DNA of 64,000 bases from JBEVOS01 sp964563395 (GTDB lineage: Bacteria > Pseudomonadota > Alphaproteobacteria > Caulobacterales > Aquidulcibacteraceae), in contig CAZLWK010000016.1 in the NCBI GenBank assembly GCA_964563395.1, positions 1 to 64,000 on the forward strand, given 5' to 3'. The notes beneath the pieces were generated by a model, which had not been told where the DNA came from, searched no databases, and worked only from the letters and a program-made list of their open reading frames with translations. This document shows, piece by piece, positions 16,383-23,141 of this stretch; within the stretch, counting starts at the first letter, position 1, and every line of letters begins with the position of its first letter. The position numbers and the translations under genes were made by a program.

Positions 16383-16788
16383 GCTCGTCCAGCGGCACGC
16401 CGTACAATTCGAGCCGATGATCGACCAACTTATAGCCCAAGCGCCGCGCGATCTCCGTCTGCAGGCGCTCGATTTCCGGATCGACGAATTCCACCACCTT
16501 GCCTGATTTCATATCGATGAGATGGTCGTGATGGACCTCGGGCGTTTCTTCGTAGCGGGAACGGCCGTCGCGAAAATCGTGCCGCTCAAGGATGCCGCTC
16601 TCCTCGAACAGTCGAACGGTGCGATAGACCGTGGCGATGGAGATGCCGGGGTCGATCGCCGAGGATCTGCGATGCAATTCCTCGACATCGGGGTGATCCT
16701 TGGACGTGGACAGAACGCGGGCGATCACCCGGCGCTGTTCCGTCATGCGCATACCCTTCTCGATGCAGAGCTTTTCAATGCGGTCCAT
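16372..16788 (-). CDS. fur: Fur family metalloregulator (Fur/Mur)
   Basis: A 138-residue ferric-uptake-type regulator. The winged helix is residues 1-85 (RMTEQRRVIARVL; ISIATVYRTVRLFEESGI) and the dimer/metal domain follows with the HHDHLID site. There is only one cysteine (Cys8), so the structural CxxC zinc sites of E. coli Fur are absent; this is common in alphaproteobacterial Fur/Mur proteins, some of which sense manganese. It is downstream of tsaB-rimI and in the place expected next to miaB. Metal specificity cannot be decided from sequence. Confidence 0.93.
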   Translation of the reverse strand: MDRIEKLCIEKGMRMTEQRRVIARVLSTSKDHPDVEELHRRSSAIDPGISIATVYRTVRLFEESGILERHDFRDGRSRYEETPEVHHDHLIDMKSGKVVEFVDPEIERLQTEIARRLGYKLVDHRLELYGVPLDEPKR

Positions 16789-16847
16789 GGCGTGCGACTC
16801 CGCGCCGGATATGCGCCCCTGGCCGGCTCAAGTCCAGACGGGGCGGG

Positions 16848-17303
16848 TCACGATGCGGCGCCGGACAACGCCTTGCGCATCAAGATGGCGTCGATTCGTT
16901 CGACGCCGCGCGCATAATAGCCGCGTCGACGGCCGGTTTCGACGAAGCCGGACCGCTGATAAAGCGCCCGCGCGGCGTGATTGTCCGCCGCCACCTCCAG
17001 GTAAAGCCCGCTCGCGCCCGCTTTCACGGCCCGCTCAGCCGCGGCGGCCGTGAGCGCCGCGCCCACGCCGCGTCGGCGCGCATCGGGACGCACGGCCAGG
17101 GTGAGGATTTCCGCGTCCGGCAGCGGCGCCCAGGCGAGGATGAACCCCAAGGGCGCATCGCCCTCATGCGCCGCGAACGCGAAGGCGATGGACCGCGCCA
17201 TCAGGTCGACGAAAGCGCCCTCGCTCCAAGGATCGCCAAACGCCTCCTTGTGCAGCGCCGCCATGAGCGGCGCCCCTTCGGCGCCGAACGCGCTGACGAT
17301 CAT
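16848..17303 (-). CDS. rimI: Ribosomal-protein-alanine N-acetyltransferase-like protein (RimI)
   Basis: A 151-residue GNAT. The acetyl-CoA loop is LAVRPDARRRGVGAAL and the C-terminal block LEVAADNHAARALYQRSGFVETGRRRGYY is the RimI signature. RimI acetylates the N-terminal Ala of ribosomal protein S18 in E. coli; the adjacent tsaB gene, overlapping by 4 bp, is a hallmark neighbour. It is transcribed toward fur, 59 bp away. Confidence 0.93.
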   Translation of the reverse strand: MIVSAFGAEGAPLMAALHKEAFGDPWSEGAFVDLMARSIAFAFAAHEGDAPLGFILAWAPLPDAEILTLAVRPDARRRGVGAALTAAAAERAVKAGASGLYLEVAADNHAARALYQRSGFVETGRRRGYYARGVERIDAILMRKALSGAAS

Positions 17304-17920
17304 GCAAGCGCCGCGCGCAGATAGGCCGGCGTCGGGGGATGCGCGGCGGGGTCGCGGCCGGCCGCCAGCGCGGCGAGAGTCAACACGTCGCCCGCCTGCG
17401 TCTCTTCTGGGCGAGCGCCGATGATCACGGCGGCGCCCGCGCCCGGTCCGCGCAGGGAAAACTCTTCTCCTTGCGCGGCGCGCGCGAAAACGGCGGCCGA
17501 TTCCGCGCGCTCGCAGCGCAGCGGCCCCAGCACGGCGACGCCGTCGCGATAGAGCGCCGCGTAGAGCGCGCCCTGCGTGTCGATCAGCGCGCCGCGCAGT
17601 CCTTCCGATCCGTTCCGCAAGGCGAGAACTTCAAGCGTCGATACGCCCACGCACGGACGCGCCAGCGCGAGCGCCAAACCGCGCGCGAACGCAACGCCAA
17701 CGCGCACGCCGGTGAACGAACCCGGGCCGACGGTGACGGCGATGCGATCGATGCTCGAGAATGCGGCGCCGGCGGCGTCCATCGCCTCGCGCGCCATCGG
17801 CGCGAGCCTCTCAGCCTGGCCGCGCGCCATCGGCTCGCTGATGCACGAGCGCGCAACGCCGTTTTCAATTAGGCCGACAGAGCAGGCCGCCAGCGCCGTA
17901 TCGATGGCGAGGATGATCAT
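17300..17920 (-). CDS. tsaB: tRNA threonylcarbamoyladenosine biosynthesis protein TsaB
   Basis: TsaB, 206 aa, is the inactive ASKHA-fold partner of TsaD required for t6A37 formation in tRNAs reading ANN codons. It starts MIILAIDTALAACSVGL and has the conserved VTVGPGSFTGVRVGVAFARGLA segment. It overlaps rimI by 4 bp and lies 19 bp after nfuA, so nfuA-tsaB-rimI-fur may form one transcript. Confidence 0.95.
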   Translation of the reverse strand: MIILAIDTALAACSVGLIENGVARSCISEPMARGQAERLAPMAREAMDAAGAAFSSIDRIAVTVGPGSFTGVRVGVAFARGLALALARPCVGVSTLEVLALRNGSEGLRGALIDTQGALYAALYRDGVAVLGPLRCERAESAAVFARAAQGEEFSLRGPGAGAAVIIGARPEETQAGDVLTLAALAAGRDPAAHPPTPAYLRAALA

Positions 17921-17939
17921 GGCGCGCGAACGCGCCGCG

Positions 17940-18512
17940 TCACACCACCTGCTCCACGGCCATCACTTCGGGAACGTAATGGCGGAGCATGTTTTCGATG
18001 CCCTGCTTCAGCGTCAGCGTCGAAGACGGGCAGCCCGCGCAAGAGCCCTTCATGTTGAGGCGCACCACGCCATTGTCGTGATCCCAGGAATGGAACGTGA
18101 TGTCGCCGCCGTCGCGCGCCACGGCGGGACGCACGCGCACCTCGATCAATTCCTTGAGCTCTTTGACGATCTCGGCCGCGTCGCCCTCATAGATGATCTC
18201 CGCCTCCTCGGCCGCCGCGCCTTGCGTGTCGGCGAGCACGGGCCGCTCAGCCACGAAATGCTCCATGATCGCGGCCAGGAGATGCGGCTTCAGATGCGCC
18301 CAATCGCGATCGGGATCTTTCGCGACGGTGAGAAAATCAGGGCCCAGATAGACTCGCCGCACGCCCTCTATGGCGAACAGCGCCGCCGCCAAGGGCGATG
18401 CCCACGCCGCATCCACATCGCTGAAATCGCGACCGCCCGCGCCAAGCACGTCGCGCCCGGGAAGGAATTTCAGCGTTTCGGGGTTCGGCGTGGATTCGGT
18501 TTGAATGAACAT
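17940..18512 (-). CDS. NifU family Fe-S scaffold/carrier protein (Nfu type)
   Basis: A 190-residue iron-sulfur carrier. Residues 1-90 are the Nfu N-terminal domain (MFIQTESTPNPETLKFLPG is its hallmark opening); residues 110-190 form the NifU C-terminal domain with the cluster-binding Cys pair in GSCAGCPSSTLTL. It matches mitochondrial NFU1-like proteins common in alphaproteobacteria, which deliver 4Fe-4S clusters to enzymes such as lipoyl synthase, and could serve MiaB or HemW here. No strong ribosome site is visible. Confidence 0.94.
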   Translation of the reverse strand: MFIQTESTPNPETLKFLPGRDVLGAGGRDFSDVDAAWASPLAAALFAIEGVRRVYLGPDFLTVAKDPDRDWAHLKPHLLAAIMEHFVAERPVLADTQGAAAEEAEIIYEGDAAEIVKELKELIEVRVRPAVARDGGDITFHSWDHDNGVVRLNMKGSCAGCPSSTLTLKQGIENMLRHYVPEVMAVEQVV

Positions 18513-18557
18513 GATTTGGAAGTGGGCCCCGACGGGCGCGGGGTCAAGCGTAGGCGG

Positions 18558-19061
18558 TCAGGAGGCGGCCGGCGCCGGCGTCGGCGCGCTCTGAGCGAGC
18601 GTGCGGATATCGTCCTTCGCCATCGCGCCGGGGACGATCATCACCGGCACGGCGCGGCCCGACCAGCCTTGTCCCTTGGCGACGGCCGACACCAGAGGGC
18701 CCGGACCGCCAGCGCCGCTTGCGGCGGCCAGGATGAGAAGAATGATCGAGGCGTCGTCCTCGATCAGGCGGCGCAGTTCGCGGCGCACCTCGCCCGTTCG
18801 GATGATCCCTTGCGCCGAGACGCCCGCCTCGGCCCAGGCCTCCGCCGCGAAGCGCTCCAGCAGCGCCTCCGCATTGGCTTGCGCCTGGCGGTCCATTTCT
18901 TCGCCGACGCTGACCCAGGGGGCCGGCTCGGCGGGCTCGATCACCCGCAACATTACAAGGCGCCAGCCGCCGGCCTTCGCCAGATGCGCGGCGTAGGCGA
19001 GCGCCGCGGGAAATTCCCGGCTTTCATCGGCGATCACCAGGCAGGCGGGCCCGTCGGTCAT
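18558..19061 (-). CDS. Universal stress protein (UspA family)
   Basis: A 167-residue Usp-domain protein starting MTDGPACLVIADESREFPAAL with LRVIEPAE in the first half. The C-terminal half has ILLILAAASGAGGPGPLVSAVAKG followed by GRAVPVMIVPG, corresponding to the nucleotide-binding G-x2-G-x9-G(S/T) region but with imperfect residues, so ATP binding is uncertain. It is upstream of and co-directional with nfuA, 45 bp away, and divergent from the TetR gene. Confidence 0.87.
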   Translation of the reverse strand: MTDGPACLVIADESREFPAALAYAAHLAKAGGWRLVMLRVIEPAEPAPWVSVGEEMDRQAQANAEALLERFAAEAWAEAGVSAQGIIRTGEVRRELRRLIEDDASIILLILAAASGAGGPGPLVSAVAKGQGWSGRAVPVMIVPGAMAKDDIRTLAQSAPTPAPAAS

Positions 19062-19113
19062 TGCGGCAGCCTGTCGCAATCCGCTCCGGGCGTAAAGCAC
19101 GGGCCGCCGCCGC

Positions 19114-19141
19114 TTGACGCGCCGCCTGATTTTTGCATAAT
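19114..19141 (+). promoter_or_regulatory. Promoter of the TetR-PhyH operon (leaderless)
   Basis: TTGACG (19114-19119) and CATAAT (19136-19141) are separated by 16 nt. Only 7 nt lie between the -10 box and the ATG at 19149, with no ribosome site, so transcription should start at the initiation codon. Confidence 0.78.
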
Positions 19142-19155
19142 CACTGTTATGCCAA
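19132..19155. promoter_or_regulatory. TetR operator dyad across the -10 box and start codon
   Basis: TTTGCATAA (19132-19140) and TTATGCCAA (19147-19155) are inverted repeats matching at 8 of 9 positions, separated by TCACTG. The inner arms GCATAA/TTATGC are perfect. The dyad spans the -10 hexamer and the ATG, the expected place for a self-repressing TetR protein. Confidence 0.7.
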
Positions 19156-19715
19156 AAACGGTCGACCACACCGCCCAACGCCGGGCCATCGCCAGCGCCG
19201 CCATGACGAGGATCGGGGAAGCCGGGCTCGAAGGCGCGCGGCTACGCGACGTGGCCCTCGCCGCGCATGTGACCACAGGGGCGGTGACGCACTATTTCGA
19301 CGGCAAGGATGCCCTGCTCGAAGCCGCACTCGCGGAAGTGGCGCGGCGCATCCTTGAGCGCCAACGCGACGGGGATCGGCGCTCGCTCATCGATCAAGTG
19401 ATGGCGTACATGCCGGTGGACGCGGAGAGCCGCAATGAATGGCGCGTCTGGCTGGCCTTCTGGGGCCGCGCCATTCACGAGCCTCGGCTCGCCGCGACGC
19501 ATCGCGCCTATTACCGGGAGATCATGGGCCGTCTCGCCGAGGGGCTGCGCCAGGCGCTTTCGCTCCCGGACGACGACGCGCGCCGCGCCGCCGACGCCAT
19601 CGTGGCCGCGATCGACGGCGTCGGCACGCGCGCGACGCTCGAACCCAACGATTGGCCGCCCGAACGCCAGCGCGAAACCCTTGCGCTGATGTTGGCCGGC
19701 CTCACGCCGAAATAA
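19149..19715 (+). CDS. TetR family transcriptional regulator (BetI-like)
   Basis: A 188-residue repressor. The HTH is residues 10-55: RRAIASAAMTRIGEAGLEGARLRDVALAAHVTTGAVTHYFDGKDALL, with the TGAVTHYF recognition helix. The C-terminal ligand domain contains RVWLAFWGRAIHEP, as in BetI-like members. The start is fixed by the promoter and operator directly upstream. It is followed 14 bp later by a phytanoyl-CoA dioxygenase-like gene behind AAGGAGG, its most likely target. The true coding region is only this part of a much longer open frame. Confidence 0.91.
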   Translation: MPKTVDHTAQRRAIASAAMTRIGEAGLEGARLRDVALAAHVTTGAVTHYFDGKDALLEAALAEVARRILERQRDGDRRSLIDQVMAYMPVDAESRNEWRVWLAFWGRAIHEPRLAATHRAYYREIMGRLAEGLRQALSLPDDDARRAADAIVAAIDGVGTRATLEPNDWPPERQRETLALMLAGLTPK

Positions 19716-19729
19716 TCAAGGAGGCGATC

Positions 19730-20617
19730 ATGCCGAAACTCGAAACATTGCCCGCCGATACGCCGACGCCGGAGGTCATGCGCGTGCTCGATCGCGATGG
19801 CGCGCTGATATTGGAGGGACTCATCAGCCCCTCGGAAACCGACGCTCTGCGCGAAGAGCTCGCGCCCTATGTGTTGGCCACAAAGCCAGGTCAGGACGGC
19901 TTTTCGGGCACGCGCACGACCCGCACCGGCGCGCTCGTGGCGCGTTCGCCGCGCATCCGGCCCGTCGTCATGGATGCGCGCATCGCCGGCCTTTGCGACG
20001 CCGTGCTCAAGCCGAATTGCACGCGCTATCAGCTGCACCTCAGTCAGGTGATCCGCATCTTGCCGGGACAGGCGGCGCAGCCGATCCATCGCGACCGCTG
20101 GGCTTGGGGCGCGTATCTCAAAGGGATCGAGCCGCAACTCAACACGATTTGGGCGTTGACCGATTTCACGCGCGAGAACGGCGCCACGCAAGTCGCGCCG
20201 GGTTCGATCGATTGGCCCGACCAACGCGAACCGACGCCTGACGAAATCACGTGGGCGGAAATGAAGCGCGGTTCCGCACTTATCTATACCGGCACCGTGT
20301 TTCACGGCGGCGGCGCCAACATCTCCAATGAAGAGCGCTGGGGCCTCAATCTGACGTATACGCTGGGCTGGCTGCGCCAGGAGGAGAACCAATATCTCTC
20401 CTGCCCGCCGGAGATCGCACGCACGCTCGACCCCGCTCTGCAGGACATGCTGGGCTATACGTTGGGCTCCTACGCGCTGGGCTATTATTCACCGCCGCTG
20501 CCGCCCGGCGAGGGGCCGGAACTCGTGCCGCCGTTTCACGCGCTGGGCCGCAAAGCGAGCGAATCCGCGCTGGGATCGGCTGACCTGCTCGCGGACATCA
20601 CCGCGCAAGTCAGCTAG
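19730..20617 (+). CDS. Phytanoyl-CoA dioxygenase (PhyH) family protein
   Basis: A 295-residue Fe(II)/2-oxoglutarate-dependent oxygenase. The iron triad is His120-x-Asp122 (PIHRDRWAWG) and His192 (TVFHGGGANIS), with Arg203 (RWGLNLTY) as the 2-oxoglutarate anchor. PhyH-family bacterial enzymes hydroxylate varied small molecules; the substrate is unknown. Being second in a TetR operon suggests induction by its substrate or a related ligand. AAGGAGG lies 5 nt before the ATG. The stop is 1 bp from the stop of the convergent gene. Confidence 0.92.
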   Translation: MPKLETLPADTPTPEVMRVLDRDGALILEGLISPSETDALREELAPYVLATKPGQDGFSGTRTTRTGALVARSPRIRPVVMDARIAGLCDAVLKPNCTRYQLHLSQVIRILPGQAAQPIHRDRWAWGAYLKGIEPQLNTIWALTDFTRENGATQVAPGSIDWPDQREPTPDEITWAEMKRGSALIYTGTVFHGGGANISNEERWGLNLTYTLGWLRQEENQYLSCPPEIARTLDPALQDMLGYTLGSYALGYYSPPLPPGEGPELVPPFHALGRKASESALGSADLLADITAQVS

Positions 20618-20618
20618 C

Positions 20619-21527
20619 TCACGACGAGGACAAGGCCCACGCCGCCTGCGCGGCGACGGCCAGGTCCAAGCCGATCTCCGCGAGCGCATTGGGCGCGAAC
20701 ATGCCGCCACGCGCATCGCGCAAGAACAGCACCGGCCTGCGGCGCGCGGCGCGCTCCAACGCATCGATCAGGCGCTGATAGGAGGGCGCGTCGAGAATTG
20801 CGGTTTCACGCGAGTCTTCGGCCGCTGCGCGCAACAGAAGGAGCCACGCATACGCCTCGCCACGCGCGGCGTGAAAAGCGGCGTCCGCATCGTCGCCGCG
20901 CTGGAATTGCTGCAAGCGCGCCGCGCGCGCCGCGCAAGAATCCGCCGCCGCCGCGGCGAGCCTGCGGAACGCCTCATCAGAACGGTCGATAACGATTTGG
21001 CGGCGCGCCACGGCTGCGTTCATGCGGGCGAGCGCCTCCGCCTGCTGCGCCGGAGCCGCCGAATTCTCAAGGCGCGCCGCGGCGAGCAGCGGATCGCGCG
21101 CGCCCCGCCGCACCTCGATCAGGGCGCCGATATAAAGCTGCGCCACCTGTTCGGCGGCGCCGAAAACTTGCGCCTCGCGCTGACGCAAGGCGGCCGTGGC
21201 CAGCAAGCGATCGGCGGCGAGATCCAGATCGCGCTGAGCGCGGAGCGACAAAAGCGCCTGCGCGGCCGACACGGTGCGCGCGCCATCCTCTGGCGTGGAT
21301 GCAATCGGCGCGGTGTCCAAAAGTGGGCGACTGGCGGTCTCCACGATAAAGAGTGAGACGCCGCCAAGGATCAGAATGGAGAGGAGAAAGCCGCCAGCAA
21401 CGCGGGCGCCTCGGTCCAACCGCGCGCGCAGGCCGATCGGCTTTTTTTCCGTGGCGGGTTGAAAGAGACGTGACAAAACACGTCCCGCCGCCTGCGCGAC
21501 ACGCGAGAAAGCGGCGCGCGCTTGCAT
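20619..21527 (-). CDS. Single-pass membrane protein of unknown function
   Basis: A 302-residue protein with one transmembrane segment (about residues 44-66, VAGGFLLSILILGGVSLFIV), a basic cytoplasmic N-terminus and a long Ala/Arg/Glu-rich helical periplasmic domain, likely coiled-coil. I recognise no family; the general layout recalls DUF2333-type proteins but this is a weak comparison. Its start overlaps the end of the PCuAC-like gene by one base (TGATG), making it the third gene after trpS. Confidence 0.7.
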   Translation of the reverse strand: MQARAAFSRVAQAAGRVLSRLFQPATEKKPIGLRARLDRGARVAGGFLLSILILGGVSLFIVETASRPLLDTAPIASTPEDGARTVSAAQALLSLRAQRDLDLAADRLLATAALRQREAQVFGAAEQVAQLYIGALIEVRRGARDPLLAAARLENSAAPAQQAEALARMNAAVARRQIVIDRSDEAFRRLAAAAADSCAARAARLQQFQRGDDADAAFHAARGEAYAWLLLLRAAAEDSRETAILDAPSYQRLIDALERAARRRPVLFLRDARGGMFAPNALAEIGLDLAVAAQAAWALSSS

Positions 21528-21976
21528 CAGGGGGCGCCGCTGGCGACCGCTTCGAACTGCACCGCGCCCGAACGCTCGAAGACAAGAATGACGGGCGCGC
21601 GCGCGCCAGCTTCAAGCGGCGCAGCGAGGCCCGTCGCCTTAAGGTGCGGCCCCGCCAAAGAGAGCGTGATCGTCGACGCCGGCGGGAGAGGCACGCCGGA
21701 AGCGATGACGAACGTTTCGAGCGCGCCATCCGCGCGGATGCGCGCCTCGCGGAGATCGATGCGGCGCGCAAAGGGAGACGATGCGCCGATCAAGCGATCC
21801 GCCATCTGACCGCTATTGCGGATGCGCGCGGTGATGATGTCGTCGGTGATGACGAGCGCCTCCACCTGCAGCGTCGGCGCCGACGCCGGCGCGCTTAGAA
21901 AAGCCGCCTCGGCGGGTTTTTCCTGAGCGCAGGACGCCGCAAGGCAAGCCAGAGCAGCCGCTATCAGCATGCGCAT
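21527..21976 (-). CDS. PCu(A)C-like periplasmic lipoprotein lacking the copper ligands
   Basis: A 149-residue lipoprotein with lipobox LAASC. The body follows the copper chaperone PCu(A)C pattern: ITARIRNSGQMADRLIGASSPFARRIDLREARI, then VIASGVPLPPASTITLSLAGPHLKATGL and a final VILVFERSGAVQFEA strand. True PCu(A)C proteins bind Cu(I) through an H(M)x10Mx21HxM set; here the first His and the Met residues are absent (only one His in GPHLKATGL), so copper transfer is doubtful. It follows trpS by 2 bp. ATG 21976 gives the signal peptide; longer starts enter trpS. Confidence 0.8.
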   Translation of the reverse strand: MRMLIAAALACLAASCAQEKPAEAAFLSAPASAPTLQVEALVITDDIITARIRNSGQMADRLIGASSPFARRIDLREARIRADGALETFVIASGVPLPPASTITLSLAGPHLKATGLAAPLEAGARAPVILVFERSGAVQFEAVASGAP

Positions 21977-21978
21977 GT

Positions 21979-23022
21979 TCAGCTCCAAAAGCCGACAACC
22001 GCCCGCGTTTCGGCAAGAACCGGCGCTGCGATTGCGCGAGCGCGTTCCGCGCCGTCGCGCAAGATAGCATCCAATTCTGCTTGATCGGCATTGAGTTTGC
22101 GCATCTCGGCTGCGATTGGCGCGAGTTTCGCCACAAGAAGCTCGGCCAAGGCCGGCTTGAACGCACCGAATCCCTTGCCGCCCCATTCCTGGAGCACGCT
22201 CTCGGCGGAGACGCCGGCGACGGCCGCATAGATGCCGACAAGATTCTCAACCTCGGGCCGGCCCTTAAGTCCCTCCAAGCTTTCGGGCAGAGGCTGGGGA
22301 TCGGTGGTGGCGCGCTTGATTTTATTCACGATCGTGTCGGCATCATCCGTGAGATTGATGCGCGATTGATCGGAGGGATCCGATTTCGACATTTTCTTGG
22401 ACCCATCGCGCAGCGACATGATCCGCGCGCCCGGACCCTGGATCAGCGGCTCCGGCAAGGGGAAGAATCCCGGCGCATCGAAATCATTGTTGAATTTCTG
22501 CGCGATGTCTCGGCTCAGCTCCAAATGCTGCTTTTGATCTTCGCCCACGGGCACATGGGTGGCCTTGTAGGCGAGAATATCCGCCGCTTGCAGCACGGGG
22601 TAGGTGAACAGCCCAACGCTTGAGCGTTCGGCATGCTTGCCCGCCTTGTCCTTGAACTGCGTCATGCGCTCAAGCCAACCCATGCGCGCCACGCAATTAA
22701 AGATCCATGCCAGCTCGGCATGCTCACGCACTGCTGATTGCACGAAAATGATCGAACGCTTGGGGTCGACGCCGCAGGCAAGATAAGCCGCCGCCACTTC
22801 GCGCGTGTTCGCGGCGAGGCGCTTGGGATCGAGATCGGCCGTGATGGCGTGCAAATCCACCACGCAATAGATGCTGGGATAGACGTCCTGCAAGGCGACG
22901 AACTTCACCAGCGCGCCAAGATAATTGCCAAGGTGCAGGCCGTTCGTCGGCTGCATGCCGGAAAAGACGCGTTGCGGGCCGCGATAGGCGGAAGCGGCGG
23001 AAGGTTCCGACGTGTCGGACAT
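21979..23022 (-). CDS. trpS: Tryptophan-tRNA ligase
   Basis: TrpRS, 347 aa, class I synthetase charging tRNA-Trp. The HIGH-type motif lies in GMQPTNGLHLGNYLG (22-36) and the KMSKS loop reads KKMSKSDPSDQ (about residues 207-217). AMP-binding GEDQKQHLELSRDI is intact. murJ lies 119 bp upstream on the same strand; such a murJ-trpS order is common in alphaproteobacteria. Confidence 0.97.
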   Translation of the reverse strand: MSDTSEPSAASAYRGPQRVFSGMQPTNGLHLGNYLGALVKFVALQDVYPSIYCVVDLHAITADLDPKRLAANTREVAAAYLACGVDPKRSIIFVQSAVREHAELAWIFNCVARMGWLERMTQFKDKAGKHAERSSVGLFTYPVLQAADILAYKATHVPVGEDQKQHLELSRDIAQKFNNDFDAPGFFPLPEPLIQGPGARIMSLRDGSKKMSKSDPSDQSRINLTDDADTIVNKIKRATTDPQPLPESLEGLKGRPEVENLVGIYAAVAGVSAESVLQEWGGKGFGAFKPALAELLVAKLAPIAAEMRKLNADQAELDAILRDGAERARAIAAPVLAETRAVVGFWS

Positions 23023-23141
23023 GAGAGGGACTCCAGATCGAGGAAGACGCGCTTGGGCCGACGCATCGCGGCCCGTCAGGAAGCTAGCTCCACCATCGCG
23101 TCTGCGGCTTGCGCATCACTCTTCTCCTGTCGCGGCTCATA

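Noticed and set aside
17577..19715. A 712-codon open plus-strand frame ending in the TetR protein
   Set aside because: Only the last 188 codons match TetR and have a promoter; the first part is antisense to tsaB, nfuA and usp and reflects GC-rich codon bias.
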